Assembly (NCBI GenBank): GCA_034436755.1
Contig: DAOTVB010000084.1
Coordinates: 13,365-77,364, forward strand
From: CAKZQX01 sp034436755
Lineage (GTDB): Bacteria > Chloroflexota > Chloroflexia > Chloroflexales > Chloroflexaceae
Length of the DNA stretch: 64,000 nt
Reading direction: 5' to 3'
The first letter of the stretch is position 1. Every line of letters starts with the position of its first letter. The position numbers and the translations under genes are program-made. Positions 42,080-50,225 of the stretch are shown here, one piece after another. A model generated the notes under the pieces. The model was not told the origin of the DNA and ran no database searches. It saw only the letters and a program-made list of their open reading frames with translations.

Positions 42080-43726
42080 ATGCGGATTATGATGATCCAG
42101 CCGAACTATCACGCTGGGGGTGCGGAAATTGCCGGAAACTGGCCGCCAAGCTGGGTGCCCTACATCGGGGGCGCGCTGAAGACGGCCGGCTATCCCAATA
42201 TCCGGTTTGTTGATGCGATGACCAATGATATTCCCGACGATGTGCTGACCGAGATCATCCACACCAACCAACCCGACGTGATCATGGCAACGGCGATCAC
42301 GCCGATGATCTACAAGGCCCAGGAAGCGCTGAAGATTGCCCGCGAGATCCGGCCCCAGGCGAAGATCATTCTGGGTGGTATTCATCCCACCTTTATGTAT
42401 GCGCAGGTGCTGACCGAGGCACCCTGGATCGACTATATCGTGCGCGGTGAGGGCGAAGAGATTATCGTCAACCTGATGCGCTCCATCGAGGCCGGGACCG
42501 ATCTCCAGGATCGGCGCGAGATCAAAGGGCTGGCCTTTATCGACGATGAGCAGATTGTCGCCACGGCGGCGCACCCACCCCTGCGCAACCTGGAGCATCT
42601 GACGCCCGACTGGAGCCTGCTGGAGTGGGAGAAGTATATCTACATCCCGATGAATGTGCGCGTGGCAGTGCCCAACTTTGCGCGCGGCTGCCCCTTCACC
42701 TGCCGCTTCTGCTCGCAGTGGAAGTTCTGGCGTGGCTACCGTTCGCGCGAGCCGAAGAAGTTTGTCGATGAGATTGAGACGCTGGTGCGGGATCACCAGG
42801 TCGGCTTCTTCATCCTGGCCGACGAGGAGCCGACGATCAACAAGAAGAAGTTTACCGCGCTCTGCGAAGAGTTGATCGACCGCAACCTCGATATCAAGTG
42901 GGGCATTAACACCCGTGTCACCGATATTCTGCGCGACGAAGAGTTGCTGCCGCTCTACCGCAAGGCCGGTCTGGTGCATGTCTCGCTCGGCACCGAAGCC
43001 GCCAGCCAGATGAACCTGAACACCTTCCGCAAGCAGACCACGATTGAGCAGAACAAGCGCGCCATCCAACTGCTCAAGAATAACGGGATGGTGGCCGAAG
43101 CCCAGTTTATTATGGGTATGGAGAACGAAACCTCCGAAACCATCGAGGAAACTTATCGTCTGGCAATGGACTGGAAGCCGGACATGGCGAACTGGAATAT
43201 GTACACGCCCTGGCCGTTTGCCGAACTGTTTGAAGAACTGGGCGACCGGGTAGAGGTGCGCGACTACTCCAAGTACAACTTTGTCACCCCGATTATGAAG
43301 CCCGAGGCGATGGATCGGGAGGATGTGCTCAAGGGTGTGTTGCGCTGCTATGCGCGTTTCTACATGCGCAAGGCGTTTCTCTCCTATCCCTTTATCAAGG
43401 ATCGCTTCAAGCGCAAGTATATGCTGGGCTGTCTGAAGGCGTTTGCCAAGACCACCTTCACCAAGCGCTTCTATGACATCGGGCGCATTCAGCAGCGCGG
43501 CCTGCATACCGAGGTCGATCTGGGCTTCGATGAGACGCGCATCCTGACGAAGGAAGATCTTGCCAGCCTGCGCGAGACGCGGCCCGAGCTGATGGCCGAT
43601 GTGGACTACCACAAGCGCCCCAACCGCCGCAAGCCGGAGGAAGAGAGCGTCTCGGCCTGTGGTGCGCCGAACGACCTGCCGGAGTACCAGGAAGACTCCT
43701 CCGGCTCCGCACCGATGAAGATCTAA
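42080..43726 (+). CDS. bchE: Anaerobic Mg-protoporphyrin IX monomethyl ester oxidative cyclase
   Basis: Closes ring E of bacteriochlorophyll without O2, taking oxygen from water with cobalamin and radical SAM chemistry. The 548-residue product has a B12-binding N-terminal domain (GGALKTAGYPNIRFVDAM to IILGGIHPT) and a radical SAM motif RGCPFTCRFC with C204, C208 and C211. The typical SQWKFWRGYRSREPKKFVDEIE follows. The last 50 residues are acidic and low-complexity. Length matches BchE. The GAGGAGG site precedes ATG 42080. The O2-dependent counterpart acsF lies 7 kb downstream in the same operon. Confidence 0.95.
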   Translation: MRIMMIQPNYHAGGAEIAGNWPPSWVPYIGGALKTAGYPNIRFVDAMTNDIPDDVLTEIIHTNQPDVIMATAITPMIYKAQEALKIAREIRPQAKIILGGIHPTFMYAQVLTEAPWIDYIVRGEGEEIIVNLMRSIEAGTDLQDRREIKGLAFIDDEQIVATAAHPPLRNLEHLTPDWSLLEWEKYIYIPMNVRVAVPNFARGCPFTCRFCSQWKFWRGYRSREPKKFVDEIETLVRDHQVGFFILADEEPTINKKKFTALCEELIDRNLDIKWGINTRVTDILRDEELLPLYRKAGLVHVSLGTEAASQMNLNTFRKQTTIEQNKRAIQLLKNNGMVAEAQFIMGMENETSETIEETYRLAMDWKPDMANWNMYTPWPFAELFEELGDRVEVRDYSKYNFVTPIMKPEAMDREDVLKGVLRCYARFYMRKAFLSYPFIKDRFKRKYMLGCLKAFAKTTFTKRFYDIGRIQQRGLHTEVDLGFDETRILTKEDLASLRETRPELMADVDYHKRPNRRKPEEESVSACGAPNDLPEYQEDSSGSAPMKI

Positions 43727-44010
43727 AGAACTGAGAACCGTTAGAACTGAGAACTAAGAGACTGTCTGAAAAGGGTTAGTCATGGGGCTATGGCCCCGGA
43801 GTAGGAGTCCCGGCTTCAGCCGGTGTGTGGCCGGAACCGGCTGAAGCCGGGACTCCTGGGGCGCTGTCCGGTGTCGCAGGGCACCCAGCATGCCGTGGGA
43901 CCGACGCGAATCATCTTTTCAGACAGTCTCTAAGAACCAGAAACCTTTCTCAGTTCTCGGTTCTTAGTTCTTTCTCGGTTCTCAGTTCTTAGTTTTCATT
44001 CAAGAGGAAC
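43727..44010. repeat. Heptamer words and MITE-like element between bchE and bchN
   Basis: Left heptamers (GAACTGA/GAACTAA) at 43729-43758, the TIR element, then 43935-44000 full of AGTTCT, GGTTCT and TCAGTTC words up to the bchN ribosome site. The array lies directly in front of bchN, so it must be transcribed. Confidence 0.85.
43759..43929. mobile_element. MITE-like element, copy 2 (14-bp TIRs, 5-bp target duplication)
   Basis: 171 bp bounded by AGACTGTCTGAAAA (43759-43772) and its exact complement (43916-43929). CTAAG occurs directly on both sides (43754-43758 and 43930-43934), consistent with a 5-bp target duplication. The interior matches copy 1 at 5490 in the same order but lacks about 50 bp of it. 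Internal palindrome: CCGGCTTCAGCCGG and its partner CCGGCTGAAGCCGG. Confidence 0.85.
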
Positions 44011-44012
44011 GT

Positions 44013-45287
44013 ATGCCCCCCCGAAGCAAACATGGTCTTATTCGCGAGGACAGCGCCTACCATAGTTTCTGTGGTCTGGCCTGTGTTGGCTGGCTCTATC
44101 AGAAGATTCAGGATAGTTTCTTTCTGATCCTGGGGACGCATACCTGCGCGCATCTGCTGCAAAACGTCCTCGGCGTGATGGTATTTGCGCGCCCGCGCTT
44201 CGCGGTTGCGCTGATCGAAGAGGGCGATCTCTCCCGGCCCCAGCCGGATCTGCAACCGCTGCTGGACGAGATCAAGGCCAACCATCAGCCCTCGGTGATC
44301 TTCCTGCTCTCCTCCTGTACGCCGGAGGTGATGAAGGTAGAGTTTCAAGGTCTGGCCGATACGCTCAGCACGCCGGAACTACCTGTGTTGTTCGTACCCG
44401 CCAGCGGCCTGGACTACACCTTCAGCCAGGCCGAGGACTCGGTGCTGCAATCCCTGGTGCCCTTCTGCCCCACTGCTCCCGCCGACGATAAGCGGGTGGT
44501 CTTCCTGGGCTCGGTCAATGATATGATTGCCGACGACTTCACGGCGGAGGCGGAGCGGCTCGGTATTCCAGTCGGTGGCTTCCTGCCCGCCGCCCGCTTT
44601 AACGCGCTGCCGGCGATTGGCCCCGGCACGGTGATCGCGCCGCTGCAACCCTATCTGGCGAAGGTGGCGACGCGCCTCAACCGCGAACGGGGCGCGACGG
44701 TGCTCTCCTCGCTCTTCCCGTTTGGCCCCGACGGAACGCGCGCCTTCTGGGAAGATCTGGCGGCGATGTTCGACAGGCAGGTTGATCTGAGTGCGCGGGA
44801 AGCGGCTGCCTGGGAACGACTGCGGGAGCATACCGACCTGCTGCGTGGCAAGAAAGTCTTCTTCACCGCCGATAACCTGATGGAGTTGCCCCTGGCCCGC
44901 TTTCTGCACAGTGCCGGGTGCCAGGTGATCGAGTGCAGCAGCCCCTACATCAACCGGCGCTTTCACGCGCGCGAACTGGCGGCGCTCGAGGGCGTCAAGA
45001 TTGTGGAGCAACCCAACTTTGACCGGCAGTTGCGCGACATCGCCGAGGCGCAGCCTGACCTGGTGATCAGCACGATGGCAACCACCAACCCGCTGATCGG
45101 GCAGGGTGTGGTCGCCAAGTGGAGCACCGAATTTGCCTTTATGCCGATCCATGGCTGGGCCGGGGTGAATACCCTCGCCGGTATGTTTACCCAGAGCCTG
45201 CGGCGGCATGCCCAACTCCCGCCGCTGGATGACCCGGACTGGACCGCCGGATTTATGCCGGGAGTAATTCCGTTAGAGACAAATTAG
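44013..45287 (+). CDS. bchN: Light-independent protochlorophyllide reductase, N subunit
   Basis: With BchB forms the catalytic NB-protein that reduces ring D of protochlorophyllide without light. A 424-residue nitrogenase-like protein. Three cysteines for the bridging [4Fe-4S] cluster are at C20 (HSFCGLACVGW), C45 (GTHTCAHLL) and C102 (LLSSCTPEVM), matching C26, C51 and C112 of the Rhodobacter protein. Length is normal. AGAGGAAC precedes ATG 44013. It lies 14 bp upstream of bchB. Confidence 0.97.
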   Translation: MPPRSKHGLIREDSAYHSFCGLACVGWLYQKIQDSFFLILGTHTCAHLLQNVLGVMVFARPRFAVALIEEGDLSRPQPDLQPLLDEIKANHQPSVIFLLSSCTPEVMKVEFQGLADTLSTPELPVLFVPASGLDYTFSQAEDSVLQSLVPFCPTAPADDKRVVFLGSVNDMIADDFTAEAERLGIPVGGFLPAARFNALPAIGPGTVIAPLQPYLAKVATRLNRERGATVLSSLFPFGPDGTRAFWEDLAAMFDRQVDLSAREAAAWERLREHTDLLRGKKVFFTADNLMELPLARFLHSAGCQVIECSSPYINRRFHARELAALEGVKIVEQPNFDRQLRDIAEAQPDLVISTMATTNPLIGQGVVAKWSTEFAFMPIHGWAGVNTLAGMFTQSLRRHAQLPPLDDPDWTAGFMPGVIPLETN

Positions 45288-45300
45288 TGGAGAGAGCATA

Positions 45301-46914
45301 ATGCGTCTGGCTTACTGGATGTACGAGGGTACCGCCCACCACGGGGTAGGTCGCATCGCCAATAGTCTGCGCGGCGTGCATGCGGTCTTCCATGCACCCC
45401 AGGGCGATGATTATGTCAACCCAATCTTCACAATGCTGGAGCGGTCCCCGGACTTTCCGCAGATGACGACCAGCCTGGTCAGCGGGCGGGATCTGGCCCA
45501 GGGTACCATCCAGCTTCCGGAGACGCTACGGCAGGTTGAGGCCAAACTGCATCCGGAGTTGATCGTTATTTGCGCCAGTTGCAGCACCACCCTGCTCCAG
45601 GAGGATCTCGAGCAGGTCGCCGACAGTGCCGAGATTGCAACCGACGTGCTGGTCTACGACGCCAATCCCTACCGCATGCAGGAGACAACCGCCGCCGATG
45701 GGCTGTTCACCACGCTGGTGCAGCGCTACGCCCGGTCACAGCCGCTCACCCGGCAGCCCAGCGTTAACCTGCTTGGCCCGGCTTCGCTGGGATTTCATGT
45801 GCGCTCGGATATGATTGCACTGCGGCGGATGCTGGCGGCACTGGGGGTTGCAGTGAATATGGTGGCACCCTGGGGCGCGAACCTGGCCGATCTGGGTCGC
45901 CTGCCCGCCGCCTGGGTGACGCTTGCGCCCTACCGCGAACTGGGCAGCGAGGCCGCGCGCTTCCTGGAGACCCAGTTCGGCACACCCGCCCTGCTTGATA
46001 CGCCAATCGGGGTGAAGCCCACCCAGGCATGGCTGGAACGACTGGTGGCCCTGCTGAATGAGGTTGGCGCGCGGAACAACGGGCCAGCCGTACGCATGCC
46101 CCGGCTGACGGCCTTCTCGCTCGATGGTATGAGCGCGCCGAGCGGCGTCCCCTGGTTTGCGCGCACCGCCGACATGGAGAGCTTCAGCCGCAAGCGCGCC
46201 TTTGCCTTTGGCGATGCCACCCACACCGTCGGCGTGATCAAGTTTTTGCGCGATGAACTGGGCATGGAGATCGCCGGCGCGGGTACGTACCTGAAGAACC
46301 AGGCTGACTGGATGCGCGCGCAACTGGCGGACTACCTGCCCGAAGATCTGCTCGTCACCGATCAATTCCAGGAGGTTGCCAACCGGATCGAGCAGGACAT
46401 GCCCGATCTGGTCTGCGGCACACAGATGGAGCGCCACAGTTGCCGCAAACTGGAGGTTCCCTGCATGGTGATCGCGCCACCAACGCATATCGAGAATCAC
46501 CTGCTGGGCTTCTACCCGTTCCTGGGCTTCGCGGGGGCTGATGTGATTGCCGACCGGGTCTACACCACAACCAAGCTGGGCCTGGAGAAGCATCTGATTG
46601 ACCTCTTCGGCGATGCCGGGTTGGAATACGCAGATGAAGCGTCAGGAACGGAAGATCACGTAGCGAATAACGGCAACGGCAAAGAAGACACGGTGGTAGC
46701 CGTCGGCAGCACAGCCACACAGCAGCCGGCCACGACCAGACCAGCTTCCGATCAACTAGAGTGGTCCCCAGAGGCGCAGGCAATGCTGAAGAAAGTGCCC
46801 TTCTTTGTGCGCCGCAAAGCCCAGCGCAATACGGAGAAGTTTGCTCAGGAGCATGGCTACACCACCATCACACCGGATGTCCTGCGCGCGGCGAAGGAGG
46901 AGATCGGCGGCTAA
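45301..46914 (+). CDS. bchB: Light-independent protochlorophyllide reductase, B subunit
   Basis: Second half of the NB-protein. A 537-residue product with D36 (HAPQGDDYVN), the unusual aspartate ligand of the [4Fe-4S] cluster shared with BchN, and conserved GTQMERHSCRKLEVPCMVI. After residue 440 there is a long, variable linker (NNGNGKEDTVVAVGSTATQQ), then the C-terminal BchB helix bundle (WSPEAQAMLKKVPFFVRRKAQRNTEKFA) that caps the substrate. Length is at the long end for the family because of the linker. bchL follows 55 bp later. Confidence 0.97.
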   Translation: MRLAYWMYEGTAHHGVGRIANSLRGVHAVFHAPQGDDYVNPIFTMLERSPDFPQMTTSLVSGRDLAQGTIQLPETLRQVEAKLHPELIVICASCSTTLLQEDLEQVADSAEIATDVLVYDANPYRMQETTAADGLFTTLVQRYARSQPLTRQPSVNLLGPASLGFHVRSDMIALRRMLAALGVAVNMVAPWGANLADLGRLPAAWVTLAPYRELGSEAARFLETQFGTPALLDTPIGVKPTQAWLERLVALLNEVGARNNGPAVRMPRLTAFSLDGMSAPSGVPWFARTADMESFSRKRAFAFGDATHTVGVIKFLRDELGMEIAGAGTYLKNQADWMRAQLADYLPEDLLVTDQFQEVANRIEQDMPDLVCGTQMERHSCRKLEVPCMVIAPPTHIENHLLGFYPFLGFAGADVIADRVYTTTKLGLEKHLIDLFGDAGLEYADEASGTEDHVANNGNGKEDTVVAVGSTATQQPATTRPASDQLEWSPEAQAMLKKVPFFVRRKAQRNTEKFAQEHGYTTITPDVLRAAKEEIGG

Positions 46915-46969
46915 GTCGGGGTGAGCTACACCTGCGAATTACTGATGGATGTTTTAGAGGAGTACCAGG

Positions 46970-47788
46970 ATGAGCCTGTTTCTTGCGGTTTATGGCAAAG
47001 GTGGTATCGGCAAGAGCACAACCAGCGCCAATCTGTCGGCGGCAATGGCGCTCAAGGGCGCAAAGGTGCTACAGATCGGTTGTGATCCCAAGCATGACAG
47101 TACCTTCCCGCTGACCGGACAGTTGCAGAACACGGTTATTGATGTCCTCGACGAGGTTGATTTTCACCACGAAGAGATCATGGTTGAGGATGTCGTGAAA
47201 ACCGGTTTTGCCGGGGTGGATACGCTGGAAGCGGGCGGACCACCGGCGGGCAGCGGCTGCGGTGGCTATGTTGTCGGCGAGACGGTGAAACTGCTCAAGG
47301 AGTTTGACCTCTACAACAAGTATGATGTCATTCTGTTTGATGTCCTGGGTGATGTGGTCTGCGGGGGCTTTAGCGCCCCACTAAACTATGCCGACTATGC
47401 AATGATTATCGCCTGCAACGACTTTGACAGCATCTTCGCCGCGAATCGACTCTGTCTGGCGGTAGAGCAGAAGAGCGCGCGCTACAAAGTGCAATTGGCC
47501 GGGATCATCGCTAACCGGGTTGATCATGAGTTCGGCGGCACGGCACTGCTGGAAGAGTTTGCTTCGCAGGTCGGCACGCGCATCATGGCCGAGATTCCCT
47601 ACCACGACCTGATCCGGCGTAGTCGGCTGGCCGGTAAAACCCTGTTCGAGCTGGAGCATCCCGACCAGATGATCTGCACCACACCTTTTGAGCAACTGGC
47701 CGAGAATATCTTGAATGGTCCGGCGTCCGCCGTGCCGCAGCCCATGGGCGACCGCGAGATCTTCGAGGTCATCGGCGGCTGGCGATAG
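46970..47788 (+). CDS. bchL: Light-independent protochlorophyllide reductase, iron-sulphur ATP-binding L subunit
   Basis: Electron donor to the NB-protein; a homodimeric NifH-like ATPase. 272 residues. P loop YGKGGIGKST (8-17), and the two [4Fe-4S]-cluster cysteines C97 (GSGCGGYVVGE) and C131 (GDVVCGGFSAP). DFDSIFAANR and VDHEFGG are further family motifs. All key residues are intact. ATG 46970 follows GAGGAGTACC. bchM follows after an 80-bp spacer. Confidence 0.97.
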   Translation: MSLFLAVYGKGGIGKSTTSANLSAAMALKGAKVLQIGCDPKHDSTFPLTGQLQNTVIDVLDEVDFHHEEIMVEDVVKTGFAGVDTLEAGGPPAGSGCGGYVVGETVKLLKEFDLYNKYDVILFDVLGDVVCGGFSAPLNYADYAMIIACNDFDSIFAANRLCLAVEQKSARYKVQLAGIIANRVDHEFGGTALLEEFASQVGTRIMAEIPYHDLIRRSRLAGKTLFELEHPDQMICTTPFEQLAENILNGPASAVPQPMGDREIFEVIGGWR

Positions 47789-47869
47789 CTTTTTAGCGCG
47801 TAGTACGTACTGCGGGACACCATTGCTTGCCGGTTTACGCAATACGCAGTACGCACGATACAAATAATT

Positions 47870-48598
47870 ATGACACAGCAGAAGGTAACACTTACGCAAT
47901 CCGATCAACTGGAGCAGGAGCATAAACAGCAGTTGCGGCGCTATTTCGATGGCGTCGGCTTTGAACGCTGGGCCGCGATCTATGGGCAGGGCGAACTCTC
48001 CTCGGTGCGGCGTTCGATCCGCGAGGGGCACACCAGCATGCTGGCACAGGCCGAAGCATGGCTGGATGAGCAGACTTTTCCCGCCGATGCGCGCGCGCTC
48101 GATGCAGGCTGCGGTACCGGCCTCTTCAGTGCCGCGCTGGCCCGGCGCGGCTTCGCCGTGACCGCCATCGATATCGCGCCCCAGATGGTCAACGCCGCTG
48201 TTACGCAGTCCGAGCAGGCCGGCGTGCGCGAGCAGATCAACTTTGTGACCGGCGATCTGGAAACCATCCGTGGCTCCTATGATGTTGTGGCCTGCTTTGA
48301 TGTGCTGATCCACTACCCGCAGGCAGGGTTTGCCCCGATGTGCCGACGGCTGGCACAGAGCTGTCGGGGGACGCTGCTGCTGACCTACGCGCCCCACAAC
48401 CAGTTGCTGGCAATGATGCACTGGCTGGGTGGGCATTTCCCCAAGAGCCAGCGGCGCACCGAGATCCAGATGATGCGGGACAGCTTTGTGGCGCAGACCC
48501 TGGCAACCGCCGGGATGCGTGTCTGCCGTAGCGTCCGTGTCAGCAAGGGGTTTTACCATGTCACGCTGCTGGAGGCGCGACGGGAGGAGGCGCTATGA
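47870..48598 (+). CDS. bchM: Mg-protoporphyrin IX O-methyltransferase
   Basis: Adds a methyl group from S-adenosylmethionine to Mg-protoporphyrin IX, supplying the substrate of both BchE and AcsF. 242 residues, with an N-terminal lid (RRYFDGVGFERWAAIYGQGE), the AdoMet motif ALDAGCGTGLFSAAL (76-90), AIDIAPQMV, and VACFDVLIHYP. No ribosome site is seen before ATG 47870, and the spacer has TACGTACTGCG and TACGCAGTACGC words, so translation may be weak. Its end overlaps the next gene by ATGA. Confidence 0.95.
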   Translation: MTQQKVTLTQSDQLEQEHKQQLRRYFDGVGFERWAAIYGQGELSSVRRSIREGHTSMLAQAEAWLDEQTFPADARALDAGCGTGLFSAALARRGFAVTAIDIAPQMVNAAVTQSEQAGVREQINFVTGDLETIRGSYDVVACFDVLIHYPQAGFAPMCRRLAQSCRGTLLLTYAPHNQLLAMMHWLGGHFPKSQRRTEIQMMRDSFVAQTLATAGMRVCRSVRVSKGFYHVTLLEARREEAL

Positions 48599-48930
48599 AG
48601 CAACTACTGGGTTTGCTGGCAGCCGGAGCCGGCGCGGCAGCGCTGATCCGCTGGTACCGGCGCGAAGTTGTCGCTGAGGGTGATGCCATCGTTCACCTGC
48701 AGAGTGAGCATGAACATTTCCACCTGCATGTTGATCTACCGGCGGGGATGGAGATCCAGCCGGGCGATACGCTGGAGATTCTCGCGCTGCCGCAGACCGA
48801 GCAGGGACGTACGCAGGGCGAACTGTCGTACCCCAGCCCGGTGCGGTTATACAAGGCCAGCCGGCTGAAGCGCCACCTGATCAAGCGGAGCAGCCTTGTG
48901 GAGATCGGCGAACTGGTTGAGCATCCATAG
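48595..48930 (+). CDS. Conserved-looking small protein between bchM and acsF
   Basis: A 111-residue protein of unknown family, coupled to bchM by an ATGA overlap. The N terminus is a short hydrophobic segment (LLGLLAAGAGAAALIRWY), then a soluble part with three His residues (HEHFHLHVDLPAGMEI) and a positively charged C terminus. HLQSEHEHFHLHVDL could bind metal, and a single N-terminal helix could anchor it at the membrane where methylation and ring closure occur. A role in handing the Mg-porphyrin to a cyclase is only an inference from position. Real coding is likely because of the ATGA coupling and in-family codon use. Confidence 0.75.
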   Translation: MKQLLGLLAAGAGAAALIRWYRREVVAEGDAIVHLQSEHEHFHLHVDLPAGMEIQPGDTLEILALPQTEQGRTQGELSYPSPVRLYKASRLKRHLIKRSSLVEIGELVEHP

Positions 48931-49050
48931 GGGACAGGGGACAGGGGACAGGGGACAGGAGATAGGAGATAGGAGATAGGAGATAGGAGATAGGAGATAG
49001 GGTTGGTTCGCAAATAACCGTTAACCCCTAACCCCTAACCCTTAACCCCT
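48930..49050. repeat. Heptamer array with a G-quadruplex motif, upstream of acsF
   Basis: GGGGACA x4 (48930-48957) overlaps the previous stop codon, then GGAGATA x6 (48958-48999). After a short interval, TAACCCC-type units fill 49021-49050. The first block has four GGGG tracts separated by three bases, a strict G4 motif on the mRNA-sense strand. The last block is C-rich, giving a G4 on the template strand. The acsF ribosome site AAGGAGGT follows directly. Confidence 0.9.
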
Positions 49051-49065
49051 ACAAGGAGGTAGGCG

Positions 49066-50154
49066 ATGGAACCGGGAATGAGTTTTACCACGCGGCACGC
49101 GCTGCAAGAGGCCATGCTGACGCCGCGTTTTTACACGACTGATTTTGATCAGATTGACAAGTTGAATATTGAGCATCTGCGCGATGAGTTCGACTGGATT
49201 CGCAACGAGTTTGCGCGCGACTATAACCGGGATCACTTTGTGCGCAACGAAGAGTTTCTGGCAAACTTTGATGATATGCCCGAGCGCGAGACCTTTATTG
49301 AGTTCCTGGAGCGGAGTTGCACCGCCGAGTTTAGCGGCTGCCTGCTCTACGCCGAGATGGTCAAGCATCTGAAAGATCCGACGCTGCGGGCGATTTTCCA
49401 GTATATGAGCCGCGACGAGGGCCGCCACGCCGGCTTTCTCAACCGGACGATGGGCGACCTGAATGTGGCGCTGAACCTGAGTGTGCTGCAGAAGCGCAAG
49501 AAGTATACGCACTTCAAGCCTAAATTTATCTTCTATGCCACCTATTTGTCGGAGAAGATTGGCTATGCGCGCTACATCACCATTTTTCGGCATCTGCAGG
49601 CCCAACCGGACGGGATTATTCACCCGATCTTCAAATGGTTTGAGGAGTGGTGCAACGACGAGTACCGCCACGGTGAGTTCTTCGCGCTGCTGATGCGCAG
49701 CCAACCGGAACTGCTACAAGGGGCCAACCGACGCTGGATTCGCTTCTTCCTGCTGGCGGTGTATGCCACGATGTATTTGAATGACGCGCGGCGGACCAAC
49801 TTCTATAACGCGCTGAAGCTGAACTGGCGGGACTATGATCAGCAGGTGATCCGACTGACCAACCAGATTACGACTCAGGTCTTCCCGGTGACATTGCCGG
49901 TTGAACATCCGGCCTTCTTCGACAACCTGGATGCCTGCGTCCGGTATGACCGGCGCATCCAGGAGTTGTCCCGCCGGAGTGATCCTATCGCGGTGGCCCA
50001 GGCGGCCCGGCTCAAAGCCGCCATCGGGCTGCGCCTGTTTGCAACCTACCGTCTGCCGCCGGTACCGACCCAGGCAGCGACCCGCTGGCAGGGGTTGGAG
50101 GGCTTCCCGAACTATCCCGGCCCCGGTTGGCGTGAACGCACCGTATCCGCATAG
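49066..50154 (+). CDS. acsF: Aerobic Mg-protoporphyrin IX monomethyl ester oxidative cyclase, diiron type
   Basis: O2-dependent ring-E cyclase, replacing BchE in air. 362 residues, ferritin-like diiron fold. Iron-binding helices are visible: EFLERSCTAEFSGCLLYAE, FQYMSRDEGRHAGFLNR (E118, H121) and FEEWCNDEYRHGEFF. The protein is typical of AcsF/Acsf1 in length. A strong AAGGAGGT site precedes ATG 49066, separated from the G-rich repeat array by the C-rich block. Ring cyclases of this type need a reductant; no obvious one lies in the cluster. Confidence 0.95.
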   Translation: MEPGMSFTTRHALQEAMLTPRFYTTDFDQIDKLNIEHLRDEFDWIRNEFARDYNRDHFVRNEEFLANFDDMPERETFIEFLERSCTAEFSGCLLYAEMVKHLKDPTLRAIFQYMSRDEGRHAGFLNRTMGDLNVALNLSVLQKRKKYTHFKPKFIFYATYLSEKIGYARYITIFRHLQAQPDGIIHPIFKWFEEWCNDEYRHGEFFALLMRSQPELLQGANRRWIRFFLLAVYATMYLNDARRTNFYNALKLNWRDYDQQVIRLTNQITTQVFPVTLPVEHPAFFDNLDACVRYDRRIQELSRRSDPIAVAQAARLKAAIGLRLFATYRLPPVPTQAATRWQGLEGFPNYPGPGWRERTVSA

Positions 50155-50225
50155 CCGATCAGTCGGCGGATGCCGGCGATCAGACCGGCTGCCGGCATCT
50201 GTGGATTGAATGAGAGAGAGGACAT

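Noticed and set aside
42053..43612. 519-residue open frame antisense to bchE
   Set aside because: A shadow of strong codon bias in bchE; the plus strand carries an unmistakable BchE protein.
49021..49050. TAACCCC units as telomere-like DNA
   Set aside because: Internal to an operon and adjoining other heptamers; a bacterial heptamer array is the simpler reading.
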